A stretch of 64,000 nt of DNA, taken from NCBI GenBank assembly GCA_026122225.1, contig JANEZZ010001853.1, positions 1-64,000 on the forward strand, written 5' to 3'. Below the pieces are notes generated by a model, which was not told the DNA's origin, searched no databases, and saw only the letters and a program-made list of their open reading frames with translations. Both the position numbers and the translations under genes were made by a program. The stretch comes from Heloderma charlesbogerti. Lineage: Eukaryota; Chordata; Lepidosauria; Squamata; Helodermatidae. Positions 11,705-23,769 of the stretch are shown piece by piece (the stretch's first letter is position 1; each line of letters starts with the position of its first letter).

Positions 11705-12078
11705 GGCTCCTTCACACTGGGCTTTTATCCTGTGATTGAGATTGCTCTTTCATGGAAGTTTGTGGGCTCTTTACATGACGCAGTTACCCTGCTGTGACCC
11801 TCCTGCATTAAATGCCCTTTGTTCCGTTTTTAAATAGATCGCAGATAATGAGCTATCAAATTACCCCGTTGTGTTCCTCTTCAGTTTCCTCCGTCAAAAG
11901 AGTTAAAGTGGCAAGAAAAGGCATGAGATCAATGACAGATAATGGAAGACTCAGATACGGGGGAGGGGGGGGGATAAAGGAAGCCCATGTAAAGGGAGTC
12001 AGTTGTGATCCTGCATTTAAAACAGAAGCAGAAAGCCCCATTTTAAATGTCGTATTTTAGGCTGGTGTAGAAATGCCC
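11705..12078. mobile_element. Non-autonomous DNA element, family A copy 2
   Basis: The ends GGCTCCTTCACACTGGGC and GCTGGTGTAGAAATGCCC are inverted copies. The interior shares GATCGCAGATAATGAGCTATCA and TTTAAAACAGAAGCAGAAAG with 9429-9794. It is flanked by CTA on the left and TTA on the right. No transposase. Confidence 0.65.
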
Positions 12079-12447
12079 TTAGTATGCTGCTTGCACTCCC
12101 AATTGGGCAGCGCACAGGGAAATCCTTGTTTTGGTGGCCCAGAAGCTCTTGGGATTGCCTGGAGGAGAAGGAAGATAAAGCCTCCTCCTCTTGGTCACCA
12201 TGCCTGACAGAACACTGGGCAGAGAAACAGTAAGACTGCTGCAGATCACTGGGAGCTGGGAAAGACATTTGCCTCTCCCACCCCCAGTGATCCCTAGATC
12301 TCAATGGGCAGGAATGGGAAATTTAAACCTCCCCACCACTGCATACTGTGATGTGGGGCAGGGGGAGAGAGAGATAGCGTGGGGGGTGTGTGTGAAGGGA
12401 GTGTTTTGTGTGGGAAGAGTGTGCGGGATGGTGTGTTGCCCCAGGTG
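12079..12447. other. No gene seen
   Basis: Short overlapping ORFs only. The last six bases (caggtg, 12442-12447) are the candidate TSD of the following LTR. Confidence 0.4.
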
Positions 12448-12909
12448 TGGGGTTCGACCTCTTAATTTAGAGGTGCCAAGATAGTGATAAATCACACCCA
12501 GGTTTACTTACAAGGAGTACTTTATTGAGTAACTTACAGCACACAGGCGTACCCAATGGTTGGATCAGACAGCTTCTCTGAACCCAGAGCCATGGGGTAT
12601 AATGGGTTTTCTACCATACATGTTAGCAATGAGGCAGCATAACAGCAGCAAGTGCCCCCTAGCGTTCATTCCCAGCATAGACCAACAGCACTTGGTTCTC
12701 AGCACAGCCACCTGTAGATTTAAGGTAAACAAACTTCACTTCCCAGGCACATCTTGATTAAATACTCTACTCATTAGTATGGAATGTGCTAGGCCATGCT
12801 ATCAGCCCTTTGACTCATCTTCACATGCTCAGAGGCTTACTAGCAAGGGAATTGTACTAATAATGAACTTAAGCAAGGCATTATGGATTTCTAGGCCTCT
12901 CTAACAGTA
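12448..12909 (-). mobile_element. Putative solo LTR, 462 bp, different family from the other LTRs
   Basis: Read on the minus strand, the block has an AATAAA signal about 80 bp before its 3' end, followed by a pyrimidine-rich stretch and a terminus in ACCCCA, the layout of an LTR. Perfect 6-bp direct repeats (caggtg) lie at 12442-12447 and 12910-12915. The 5' terminus reads TA rather than the canonical TG, which a single substitution would explain. No internal retroelement sequence flanks it. A 6-bp TSD would suit an endogenous-retrovirus-type element, but the family is not identified. Confidence 0.5.
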
Positions 12910-13002
12910 CAGGTGACTTGGTTATGTTCCTGGGGCCAATGCAGATGGGCAGGAAGTGTGTGCATGTCTGTGGGAGGAAAGAAGTGTGGGGAGAGGCAAG
13001 CG

Positions 13003-13072
13003 TGAATGTGTGTGTGTGCATGCATGCGTGTGTGTGTTTGTCTGAGGACTGTGTTTGTATGTGTGTGTGTCG
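13003..13072. repeat. Imperfect (TG)n / TGCA-rich microsatellite
   Basis: Several GTGTGTG runs interrupted by TGCATGCATGCG and TCTGAGGACTG. Long ORFs on either strand here are by-products of the repeat. Confidence 0.8.
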
Positions 13073-13246
13073 GGGGTATGCATGTGCACGCATACACATA
13101 TGTGGCCCCCAGCTCCATATAAAAGCAAACTACTGGATCTTGGATCATGAAAGTTATTAATGCAATAATACCGCCGTGAGGGTCTTTCTCTCAGTGGGGA
13201 AGATGCCCAACCTTTGGGAAAGACCTTGAAAAGATGCCTCCTCATC

Positions 13247-13351
13247 TTAGTGCCGTGCAGATCTGTTGGGACTACAACTCTCATCATCCCTGGCCAGCAA
13301 GATCAATGACCAGGCCGGCTCTGGAGGGCGGCAGGTTGGGGAAGACCGCCT
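13247..13351. mobile_element. hAT-like MITE, rearranged copy
   Basis: Contains the family phrases GTTGGGACTACAACTCTCATC, CCTGGCCAGCA and a right end GGCAGGTTGGGGAAGAC. The left end is degenerate or rearranged, so the start is uncertain. Confidence 0.5.
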
Positions 13352-14108
13352 TAAAACTTTTCCTGATAAAAGGTTCCCCTAACAAAGACAACAGCACAAT
13401 CCCAGCACAAAAAGGGATTATATGGTAGCTTGTATCTATGCGTTCGTGTTCAGGAAACCAAGAAGTTACCTTGGGAAGATTCCATGCCTGGGGAACAAGG
13501 AGTGTATTTCAAAAGGGAAACTTTGTGCAGTGGTGTGATTATACATAATTGATAACACCAAACACAGCAACTCGACAGCAAAGCTTGTCATCTAGGTGTT
13601 TTGTTTTGTTTTGAGAAACCACAGATGGAGAAGACGGGGGGCGGGGGATATTGTTTCCACTCTGAGCTTGAATTGTGCCTGTCAGTGATTGTGGAATCTT
13701 CTGGTCTGACATATAGCTTAATTATTCTGGTTAGAAAAACACACAGCTCTGCAAAAATGGAGTGAGGGCGGGGACAAACTAAGCAGAGGCAACTGAACTG
13801 AGAATGATAAACGATCTGGTCATTCACTTAATCTTCTTTCTCATTTTGGTGTGGCTTGCTGTGCAGAAAACAGCTGAGGAACATGAATAGGCTGTAATTT
13901 AAGAGCAGCATTTACCATACTAACGCATATATGTGTGAACGCTCCTAAACGTGTCTGCTAGGAAGCAAAACCCTTTGAACTGAATGGGACTTATTTCTGA
14001 ATAAATGTGCTTTGGATCAGCCTGGAAGTTAGCTAGATCTTTGATTGCAGCCATTGAATGTGCTTCAGAGTACTTTCTCCTTAGATATTACAACCGTGCA
14101 TGTAAGAG
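13352..14108. other. No gene seen
   Basis: Contains a degraded phrase GAACTGAATGGGACTTATTTCTGA (near 13976) of a common reptile repeat also seen at 61638. No exon. Confidence 0.4.
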
Positions 14109-14428
14109 CCAAGCTACATGTTACACTAATCACGTAGTGTATAGCTCAGGTTTATCTTTTTATTTACTCTAGTGTAAGCATGTGTGTCCCCAATTCAGAC
14201 TGGGACCATTGTGCTCTGGAACAGCACAAGAGCAGCCTTCTCCAACCTGGTGTCCTCTAGGTATGTTGAACTACAACTCTCAGCATCCCCCAGCCAGTTG
14301 GCTGAGGAATGCTGGGAGTTGTAACTCCAACACATCTGAGGGCACCAGACTGGGGAAGGCTGCACTAGAGTAAATAAAAAGATAACCCTGGCCTACATAC
14401 TACACAATTAGTGTAATGTGTAACTTGG
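14109..14428. mobile_element. Foldback DNA element with about 65-bp arms
   Basis: The left arm 14109-14175 and the right arm 14364-14428 are inverted copies. The inner 21 bases (TATCTTTTTATTTACTCTAGT) pair perfectly, and the outer parts pair with mismatches (ends CCAAGCTACATGTTACACTAAT and CCAAGTTACACATTACACTAAT). The centre was later invaded by a hAT-like MITE (14233-14362). Confidence 0.7.
14233..14362. mobile_element. hAT-like MITE inside the foldback element
   Basis: Palindromic, 130 bp, ends CAGCCTTCTCC and GGGGAAGGCTG. An 8-bp TSD differs at one base (cacaagag at 14225-14232, cactagag at 14363-14370), which supports hAT-type insertion. The right TSD copy is part of the outer foldback arm, so the foldback is older. 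Confidence 0.78.
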
Positions 14429-14454
14429 ACAGTGTTAACCTGGCTTCAGTGGTC

Positions 14455-15140
14455 TATGCTCTGGTAATCTCCAAGTAAGCTTACTGCAATGCACTCTATG
14501 TGGGGCTGCCTTTGAAGACAGTTCAGAAGCTGCAGCTCATGCAAAATGCAACAGCCAGATTGATAACGGGGACCAGAAGGTCTGAACATATAAGATCAAC
14601 TCTGCCTCTATGTTTCCAAGCCCAATTCAAGGTGCTACTTTTAACGTATACAGCCTTACATGGCTTGGGACCACAATACCTGACGGAGCGCCTCTCCTGA
14701 CACAAACCTACCCGTACACTACACTCAGCATCTAAAGTCTTCCTCCGGCTCCCCACTCCAAGGGAAGCTTGGAGGACAGCAACAAGGAAGAGGGCCTTCT
14801 CAGTGGTGGCCCCCTAATTGTGGAATGATCTCCCTCATGAGGCCCGCCTGGTGCCAACATTGTTATCTTTTCGGCACCAGGTTAAGATTTTTCTCTTCTC
14901 CCAGGCATTTGGCAGCATATGATAAGTTTTAATTGATCCTAGATTGTCCTATGGTTATGGTTGCTTGCTTGAGATTGCTTGTTTGAAGTAGTTTTAGATG
15001 TATGTTCTCTTGTGTCTGTCTGTTTGTGTGTGTTTTTATGTAAATAGTTTTCAGTCTCTGTATACTGTATTTTTTAATGTTTTTAATCATTGTAAACTGC
15101 CCAAAGAGCTTTGGCTATAGGGTGGTATAGATATCTAATA

Positions 15141-15180
<40 letters not shown>
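14455..15180 (+). pseudogene. L2 LINE, 3' part with RT C-terminus remnant
   Basis: An L2-type C-terminal remnant: a 66-codon frame (14500-14700) with QKLQLMQNATARLITGTRR and FKVLLLTYTALHGLGPQYL, typical of L2 ORF2. The rest is out of frame. It is followed by the AT-rich 3' region, the GTAAACTGCCCAAAGAGC signature and an (AAT)n tail. The 5' boundary is approximate. Confidence 0.85.
15136..15180. repeat. (AAT)n microsatellite at the L2 tail
   Basis: About 14 AAT units at the 3' end of the L2; a hAT-like MITE follows directly. Confidence 0.9.
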
Positions 15181-15183
15181 TAG

Positions 15184-15312
15184 CAGCGTCCCCCAATGTG
15201 GTCTCTTCTAGATGCTTTGGACTACAACACCCATAAGCCCCAGTCAGCATGGTCAATGGAAATGAATTATGGGAGTTGTAGTCCAAAACATTTGGCTGGT
15301 GGGGGAAGGATG
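15184..15312. mobile_element. hAT-like MITE
   Basis: Ends CAGCGTCCCCC and GGGGGAAGGATG. The inner inverted phrases TTTGGACTACAACACCCATAA and TTATGGGAGTTGTAGTCCAAA pair closely. It lies immediately after the L2 tail; a TSD is not resolved because of the adjoining AAT repeat. Confidence 0.7.
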
Positions 15313-15619
15313 TATTATCATGTCAACACAACACTACCTCTTGCAGCTTTTTACCCATACCATGTGCTTAGAAGCATTCATCCACCAGAATGGAGATAGC
15401 ATGAGATCTATTCAGGCCCAGTGGATTCTATAAGAAGTGCTTTAAAATTACTGTGATGGTTGGTTTTGTTCTTGTTTATTTTACATTTTTAAACCCCCAC
15501 GAGCAGCGCACGGACAAATTGAATATAAAATTATTTTCTGCCGTTTAGGCAAATAGCACTCCCTTAGATCCAACGTGTAAACACAATAAATAAATAAAGC
15601 TGTTGAAATGTTAGTTGAA
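15313..15619. other. No gene seen
   Basis: No recognised element apart from a short AATAAATAAATAAA run at 15585-15598. Confidence 0.4.
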
Positions 15620-18600
15620 TCTCAGTCTTGTGGCAGTTCTCCCAGAGAAGCAGCGAACAAACTCTATGCTTCCTCTGTACTGTAGAGCTGGCAAAAAAAA
15701 ACCCCACAACCTCATCTTTGGATTGTGTGAAACAGCCCAAATGAAAGTGCTGGTGCTAGCCTTTAAAGCCCTTAAATGGTTTGGGGCCAGGTTACCTGAA
15801 GGAACACCTCCTCCCATAAATACCTATCCAGGCACTAAAGTCATCATCTGAGACTCTGCGCCAGGTGTCCCCATCAAATGAGTGAAGGTGGGTGGCTACA
15901 AGAGAGAGAGGGCCTTTTCAAAAGTGGTACCCCGTCTGTGGATGCCCTCCCCAGAAAGGCTCACCTGGCACATACATTATGGTTTTTTCAGTGCCATAAT
16001 TCTCCCAGGCATTTTAAAAACTGTTTTTGATGCTTCTAGAATAACACCTTCTAGAACTAACACCAAAAAAAGATGTCCTCTTCATCATAGGGGATTGGAA
16101 TGCTAAAGTAGGAAGTCAAGAAATCACCGGGATAACAGGCAGGCATGGCCTTGGTGTACAAAATGAAGCAGGACAAAAGCTAATAGAGTTTTGCCAAGAG
16201 AACATGCTGATCATAGCAAACACTCTTTTCCAACAGCACAAGAGGCGATTCTACACATGGACGTCACCAGATGGTCAATATCGAAATCAGATTGATTATG
16301 TCCTTTGCAGCCAAAGATGGAGAAGCTCCATACAGTCAGTAAAAACAAGACCTGGAGCTGACTGTGGCTCAGATCATGAGCTGCTTCTTGCAAAATTTCG
16401 GCTTAAATTGAAGAACGTCGAGAAAACCACTAAACCATTCAGGTATGACCTCAATCATATCCCTTATGAATATACAGTGGAGGTGAGGAATAGATTTCAG
16501 GGATTAGACCTGATAGACAGAGTGCCTGAGGAACTATGGACGGAGGTCCGTAACATTGTTCAGGAGGCAGCAACGAAATCCGTCCCAAAGAAAAAGAAAT
16601 GCAAGAAAGCCAAGTGGCTGTCTGAGGAGGCTTTACAAGTAGCTCACGAAAGAAGGGAAGCGAAAAGCAAGGGAGAAAGGGGAAGATATACCCAACTGAA
16701 TGCAGAGTTCCAGAGAATAGCAAGGAGAGACAAGAAGGCCTTCTTAAATGAACAATGCAAAGAAATCGAGGAAAACAACAGAATGGGAAAGACTAGAGAT
16801 CTCTTCAAGAAAATTGGAGATCTCAAGGGAATGTTTTGTGCAAAGACGGGCATGATAAAGGACAAAGAAGGCAGGGACCTAACAGAAGCAGATGAGATTA
16901 AGAAGAGGTGGCAAGAATACACAGAAGAACTATACAGGAAAGATCTGAATGTCCCTGATAGCCATGATAGTGCGGTCACTGAACTTGAGCCGGACATCCT
17001 CGAGAGTGAAGTCAAGTGGGCCTTAGGAAGCATTAGTAACAACAAAGCTAGCGGAGATGACAGTATTCCAGCCGAGCTATTTAAAATCCTAAAAGATGAT
17101 GCTGTTAAAGTGCTGCATTCAATATGCCAACAAATCTGGAACACTCAACAGTGGCCACAAGACTGGAAAAGGTCAGTTTACATTCCAATTCCAAAGAAGG
17201 GCAACGCCAAAGAGTGTTCAAACTACCGCACCATTGCGCTCATTTCACATGCCAGCAAGGTGATGCTCAAAATCCTACAAGCTAGGCTTCAGCAGTATGC
17301 GAACCGAGAACTACCAGAAGTACAAGCTGGGTTTCGAAGAGGCAGAGGAACTAGAGATCAAATCGCCAACATTCGCTGCATCATGGAGAAAGCAAGAGAA
17401 TTCCAGAAAAACATCTATTTCTGCTTCATTGACTACGCTAAAGCCTTTGATTGTGTGGATCACAACAAACTGTGGCAAATTCTTAAAGTGACGGGAGTAC
17501 CAGACCACCTTACCTGTCTCCTGAGAAACCTGTACGAGGGTCAAGAAGCAACAGTAAGAACCAGACATGGAACAACCGACTGGTTCAAAATTGGGAAAGG
17601 AGTACGACAAGGCTGCATATTGTCACCCTGCTTATTTAACTTATATGCAGAGTACATCATGAGAAATGCCGGCTTGGATGAATCAGAGGTCGGAATTAAG
17701 ATTGCCGGGAGAATTATCAACAACCTCCGATATGCAGACGATACCACCCTAATGGCAGAAAGCGAAGAGGATCTCAAGAGCCTCTTGTTGAGGGTGAAAG
17801 AGGAGAGTGCAAAAGCTGGTTTGAAACTCAACATTAAAAAAACTAAGATCATGTCATCTGGCCTTATCACTTCCTGGCATATAGAAGGGGAAGAAATGGA
17901 AGCAGTGACAGATTTTACTTTCTTGGGCTCCAAGATCACCGCAGACGGTGACTGTAGCCATGAAATTAAAAGACGCTTGCTCCTTGGGAGGAAAGCTATG
18001 GCCAACCTAGACAGCATAGTAAGAAGCAGAGACATCACCTTGCCGACAAAGGTCCGTCTAATCAAAGCTATGGTTTTCCCAGTAGTAATGTATGGCTGTG
18101 AGAGCTGGACTATAAGGAAGGCTGAGCGCCGAAGAATTGATGCTTTCGAACTGTGGTGCTGGAGAAGACTCTTACGAGTCCCCTGGACTGCAAGGAGGTC
18201 AAATCAGTCCATCCTAAAGGAAATCAACCCTGACTGCTCATTGGAAGGACAGATAATGAAGCTGAAGCTCCAATATTTTGGCCACCTAATGCGAAGAGAA
18301 AACTCTCTGGAAAAGACCCTGATGCTGGGAAAGACTGAAGGCAGAAGGAGAAGGGGACGGCAGAGGATGAGATGGCTAGATAGCATCACGGATGCAATGA
18401 ATATGAACTTGAGCACGCTCCGGGAGAGAGCTCAAGACAGGAAGGCCTGGCGTGCTATGGTCCATGGGGTCACGAAGAGTCGGACACGACTGAACGACTG
18501 AACAACAACAAAGAATAATCACTGCAGTTTTATTTTGCTGCTGCTTTCCTTCTGGTTTTATATGCAGTTATGTTTTGACTCTTTGTGCTGGCTTTGTCTT

Positions 18601-18720
18601 GCTTTTGTTATGTGATGTTTTTATTCATTGTTTTATTGTTTGTATTCTGTGTTTTTAATACATCGCCCAGAAAACTTGGATTACTGGGTGGTTTAAAAGC
18701 GCAAATCAATCAATCAATAA
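15620..18720 (+). pseudogene. L2 LINE 3' part, split by BovB copy 2
   Basis: Left part 15620-16044: L2 C-terminal remnants (MKVLVLAFKALKWFGARLPEG, then AFSKVVPRLWMPSPE in another frame), reaching the TCTCCCAGGCATTTT phrase. Right part about 18512-18720: the AT-rich L2 3' region and its end (ATCGCCCAGAAAACTTGG, CTGGGTGGTTTAAAAGC) with an (AATC)n tail. The 2.47-kb BovB between them is younger. The remnant is frameshifted. Confidence 0.85.
16045..18511 (+). pseudogene. RTE-BovB LINE copy 2, 5' truncated
   Basis: Matches the other BovB copies from about codon 232 to the 3' end. The endonuclease residues N113, E141 and Y210 are therefore absent, while the frame remains open to the normal stop at 18501 and the reverse-transcriptase YADD box is intact. 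The longest Met-started frame is 16204-18501 (765 aa). A 7-bp TSD (agaataa) lies at 16038-16044 and 18512-18518, showing that this is a genuine truncated insertion and not a later deletion. Such 5' truncation is usual for LINEs. The target was an L2 element. Confidence 0.93.
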
Positions 18721-19090
18721 AAAGCCAGATTCACGATGAGTCTCTTTAGCCCAATCAGAAATAACTGTGACAGCAAGCCGCTAATGCGAGCGGCTTGGCT
18801 TCCCTAAATTGTCTGAAACAGACCGCAAAGAGTCACAAGGGCTTTCCCCACAGCACACATCTTGAAAGAAAACCTGACAGAAGCTGGCCAGGGACTGAAC
18901 AGAGCTGCAATTTAGAATTACACCACAAATTCCAGATAAGAAAGCACAGATATAATTTATTCCAGCTCAAATGGCAAGCAGAATTTAAAGAGGTTAAATT
19001 TAATTATGCAGACAGATTTAATGCTCTTGATAAATCCCTACCACCTTTGCTGTTGGGGGGCAGGGGTGGAGGGAAGCACAGTTAAGATGT
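18721..19090. other. No gene seen
   Basis: No recognised element or exon. Confidence 0.4.
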
Positions 19091-19093
19091 TTA

Positions 19094-19225
19094 GGGTGCA
19101 ATCCTATGGATGTATAGACAGAAAAAAGTCCTACAACTCCCAGCATCTCAAGCCAGCTTGGCTGCCTGGGGAATGCTGGGAGTTGTAGGACTTTTTTCTG
19201 TCTAAACATGCATAGGATTGCACCC
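19094..19225. mobile_element. PIF/Harbinger-like MITE, near-perfect palindrome
   Basis: 132 bp with ends GGGTGCAATCCTATG and CATAGGATTGCACCC. The arms pair over about 55 bp (for example AAAAAGTCCTACAACTCCCA). The TSD is TTA (19091-19093 and 19226-19228), as expected for PIF/Harbinger. No coding capacity. Confidence 0.88.
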
Positions 19226-19228
19226 TTA

Positions 19229-20764
19229 AAGACTAGGACTATCAAGGGCTTGGACTCTGAATCACTTCTGTCATGGAAGCCTTAAAGGACACACCAGTCA
19301 GGAATGCTAGACAACATTATTTTCTCTCATAGACAAGAACAGAATAGACATACGAAACAATTGATCCCACCCATAGACACAGGAAACAACAGATCCCACC
19401 CATAGACAACTATCCAGGGCCACCTAATGACTAAACTGTATAATGACACTATCCACACCACCTCTAAAATAGTCTGTGAAATGGGTGTCTATTTCCCCAG
19501 TTCAGGCTGTGTACTGGAGCTTGGAGCTGTTGACTGAGCAATGATTCAGCTCAGACTGAGAGCTTCTGCAGGAGCTAGAGACTCCATCCCTTCCTGGCTG
19601 TCAGCCAGATCCTGATCCAGGCAGGTGCTTGCACAAGACCCCCCGTCCTCCCAAGCAGACCCATGTGTGGTTAGCCGGGTGCTTTGCCTGAAGCTCCTGC
19701 CTGACTTGCCATTTCCTTTGCTCCTCTGGCCCCAAGGGTGACAACAAGCAAGGGATGGCCAGGGACCCAGGCAACCTGTGTGGGAACATCTGTGTCCGAA
19801 GGCTCCTCAAGGTCACTGCCGGCACAAGAGTCTGGTCAGGCAGTTTGGGGGGGGGGTCCTGCCCCTCCTTCAAGGAGACCACAGGTTCCAGGGCTGGTTC
19901 CTGACAATGGGCTAGTCCCAAACGAAAGGAAAAGTGAAAGCTCATCCGCCCCAGAGCCACCTCACAGAACAATTGGACCGCCCCCCTCAGGAAATTAAAA
20001 GGTGTTTCCCACGTATTTAACTGTTTTGTATCCCTCTGGAAATCTATAGATATGGTGCTAACAATATATAATGAATAGGGTTAAATGCCTTTTGGTTCAC
20101 TAAAAACAATGCCCTCAATTCAGCAAGCAGCATGAAACATGAGCAGTGTCCAAGCACTCTGGGGGCACCAGTCAGTCGCCCCTCTCACTCGCATGCTTCT
20201 CTCTCTCTGCTCCTCACAAACACCCTGCTGAACATCCAGGCTCAGGGGCTGTGCGCTTCAGCTGCTGACTATTGCTTCTTGCTCTCTTTGTGTCTAGCCA
20301 CTGGCAGAGCAGCCCTGCTGGAGGGAGTGACTGACTGGCAGGCACACACATATGTCTTTCCCTTTCAGAATGCCCTTCATCCCAGATACTGTCCGATAAA
20401 GGTTTTGAGTATGCCACATATGTTATTTCTTGCTTGCTAAGGCGTGGTAGATACTAGATAGGGATCCCTTTCCTTCATCCTAGTAGGATCTGGCTTCAGC
20501 TGGCCTCAGGAGGGGACTGGGCCTCAGGGACAATGGCCCCTTTCTGCTCACTCGGGTTCCTTAGACAGGTCTGTCAGGGTGCAAAAGTGAGATGGGTGCT
20601 GCTGCCATGGTGTGCGAGGTAGTCACTTAGCAGCAGGGAACAGAATGAGATGGGTCAGGGTACTGAGGCCTGCAGAGATGCTACCCAGCAGGTCTGGCCT
20701 ATCAGGCTGAATAGCAGGGGTGCATAGATAGGTCATGTGGGTAGTCAGGGGAAGATACATCAAA
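19229..20764. other. No gene seen
   Basis: A GC-richer block at about 19540-19990 has overlapping 86-123 codon frames on both strands, but neither resembles a known protein and no splice sites decide between them. No repeat was classified. Confidence 0.35.
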
Positions 20765-21016
20765 TGCTATTTTTATTTTATTTATTGCTACATGTATATC
20801 CCACCTTTTCCCCTCTTGCAAGGAGCCCAAGGTGGCTTACATGGTCTTCCTGCTCTCCATTTTATCCTCACAACAACCCTGTGAGATAGGTTAGCCTGAG
20901 AGTCCATGACTGGCTGAAAGTCACCCAGTGAGCTTCATGGTCAAGTGGGGATTCGAACCCAGGTCTCCCAAGTCCCAGTCCAATACTCTAACCACTACAC
21001 CACACTGGCTCTCTAA
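20765..21016 (-). mobile_element. tRNA-derived SINE, about 250 bp
   Basis: On the minus strand it starts AGAGCCAGTGTGGTGTAGTGG (A-box region) and carries the B-box GGGTTCGAATCCCC (plus 20949-20962). A body with GCTCACTGGGTGAC and CACAGGGTTGTTGTGAGGAT follows, and then a LINE-like tail (AAGCCACCTTGGGCTCC). A second, split copy lies at 59739-60915. The head is Pol III promoter-like and not a functional tRNA. Confidence 0.85.
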
Positions 21017-23060
21017 GGGTTCTCTTAAAGTTTCTCCCCTGGCAATCTGAGTTTTACCCTAATCCCCCACTGCTAACCCCCCCCCCCAAAAAAACACCTT
21101 CTCTCAAAGGCTACAGAATCATAATTATTGAGATCACCATAGAGAACTACAAGAGCTTATGCCCAATTTGGTATAGATTTTATATAGATTAACAGGACAC
21201 CTCCAGTGAAGCTGGTAAGTCAAGATCACTGTCCTTAATCAACAGGACTTATCTTTATCAATTAAAAAAAACATCTCCATTTGAACACAGATTGATATCT
21301 CCCTCTATCATGGAAAGAAAACTATCTCCAGGCTTTTAAAAATCCTCTCTAATGACGATGTTCCAGAAAACCAAAATTACATTTCAAACACGTTAACATA
21401 ATTAGATAGTGTCACCATGGTTATTGACTCAGACGTTTCCAACAGAAAAGCTCAGATTGATTTTAAAGGGACAGCAGAAAGTAGGTGAGAATTTTTTCAG
21501 TGTGCTTTGTGGAGCACAGGAAGCATAACTTGGAAGGCATGAATGGATCTCTGCTTGTGTAATGGGTTTTTTGTGGGTCCTCTCCCCATTGCAGCCCTCT
21601 GCTCACACACACCCCCAAAAGCCACTCCTGAGGATCAAGAGACCTTTGGAATGGCATGTGATGGGACACAGGGAGGATGAGGGGGCTGTTCCAGCAAGAC
21701 AGGGAAATCAGGAGAATTTTGCAGGCTGTGTTGAATAAGTGGTAGTTCTTTTCTGCTTGTGCAAGATTCTGGATCCAAGCCACTATTTTTATCATACTGT
21801 CACCCAATGTAGGCTTGTGGGATGGGGCAGATTAGATATTTAAATAAATTCACAGTTTGAAAATGTTCAACACTTTCCATGCAGCTCTTGGCTTCTTTCT
21901 CACAGTCATCTTATGTGGGGGAGGTGGCTACCTCTTGCTATTAAGGTAAAATTCACAGAATAAGGTGTGTGTGTTTTTAAAGAACCCAAACCAACTGGGT
22001 TGTTGAGAACTGTCACATTAGGTCCATAAATGGGTTTAATTAATCTGTATCAACCCAAAAAGGTCAGAAGAAATGCTTGGTTAAATTATAAAAGCAAAAT
22101 GACAGAGTAAATTATGCCTACCATGTGAGGGTCAAAAGCAAATTAGCTGAGAAGAGGCAGATCCTAATGGAATCAAAGACTTCTTTAAGAATCCTACCCA
22201 CTAAGCTCCTCATCTGAGCAGCAAAGCAGTTTTAATTATTGGAGTCTGCCTCCCCAGCAGCATGCAAGACATGAAATAAAAACTGTATTTCATAAGCCTG
22301 GCATGGTGCCAGAGAGCACCGTGCTCTCTTCTTTTTTCTTCTTTTTTCTTTTTTAACTATTCCTATCCTTCCAGCATTAGAACCAACAAAAAATGCCTCA
22401 AGGCAGGCACATGAGCCTGTGAGGCCTAGTGGAACAGAAGTTTCTGCTAAATAAAAGAGATCACTTATTGATCCATGAATGATGCTGTTTATCCCAGTTG
22501 TGAGCAAAACACCATCTCTGGTTTACAGTAGCCAACCAGAGGGAAAATATCACCACTGTACAAAGGTGTTATTGACACTGAGTGCAATCTTGTGCCTAGT
22601 CAGATACACATTAATTCCCACAGAACGACGGGAACTTCAAAATGTTCATCAGAAAGTACTAAACAAGATTTATAGGCAGCCAAACGGAAGCAGGTGATAA
22701 ATAATGTAGGGAAAGCTTCACTTAATTATGCAACAGGGGTGTCAGAGTGGCTCAAGATGAATTCCTCATTTTCCTTTGGGTCAACAACTGCAAACATGAA
22801 TGCCCTTTTTGCAGTGTTGTTTGATGTAACCTGTGTTGCACTGTGTGTTGGTCTGGCAACATGAACAAACAGCCCTTTCAACACTCTTTAAACTAAAATG
22901 GTCAGGGAAAAATAAGAGAGGTGGATTGTGCCATCATGGCTGGGACATCAAGAGGCAACGAAACAAAAGACAAGAGAGCCATCTTCTAATTTCTGGGCAC
23001 AAGTTCTTAAGGCAAGAGCTTGAAATTGATGCCACAGTCTACCTAGTGCTCTATGCAAAT

Positions 23061-23100
<40 letters not shown>

Positions 23101-23516
23101 ATGCAATTTACACAATTTACAGTGCAGTCCTAAACCCCAGATCTGCTGGCTGGAGGGGGTTAGAATGGTGTGGAGATGTCGTCCCCCGCCCCCTGCGGAG
23201 CTCATCTCTGCCAGTGGAGGGACTTGTCCACTGTGAAGGTCTTCACTACACCTGTGGACAGGTCTACGGTAGATTCTGTAACCGGGAATAACCATCATAA
23301 GGCCCCCAAACAGGGCTGTTCGGAGGCAGTGCCAAGGCCCCTCCATTCATTGGGGAGGCCCAAGCATTGGATTCCTGGAACTGGAATAAATGCCAACCTG
23401 GAGCATAAATAATTTCCCCCACAATGGAAACGCCTAGTGTGGAGTCACCTTAAAATTGCCAGCATATGTACCCTTACTTGCAAGTCAGTGAATTTAGTGG
23501 GACTTACTCCAGGGCC
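21017..23516. other. No gene seen (2.5 kb)
   Basis: A C-run at 21078-21088, a pyrimidine-rich patch at 22323-22355 and the GAAA microsatellite at 23060 are the only clear structures. No exon-like ORF. Confidence 0.4.
23060..23101. repeat. (GAAA)n microsatellite
   Basis: About ten AAGA/GAAA units. Confidence 0.9.
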
Positions 23517-23769
23517 TACATAAAAATATAAGAAGATCCATGCTGGATCAAACCCAAGGTCAGCATTCTGTTCCCATGGTGGCCAACCAGATGCCTATGG
23601 GAAACCCACAAGCAGCACATGTCTGCAATAGCACCCTCCTGTTTACGTTCCTCAATAACAGGTATTGAAGGCACACTACACTACCTCTGATACTGGAGGT
23701 AATATATAGCCATCGTGACTAGTCGCCACTGATAGCCTTATCCTTCATGAATTTATCTAATTCCCATTA

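Noticed and set aside
12891..13287. His/Thr-rich ORFs of 72-121 codons
   Set aside because: They are translations of an imperfect TG/CA microsatellite.
19601..19998. Overlapping 123- and 86-codon frames on opposite strands
   Set aside because: No family resemblance and no splice sites; mutually exclusive readings of a GC-rich block.
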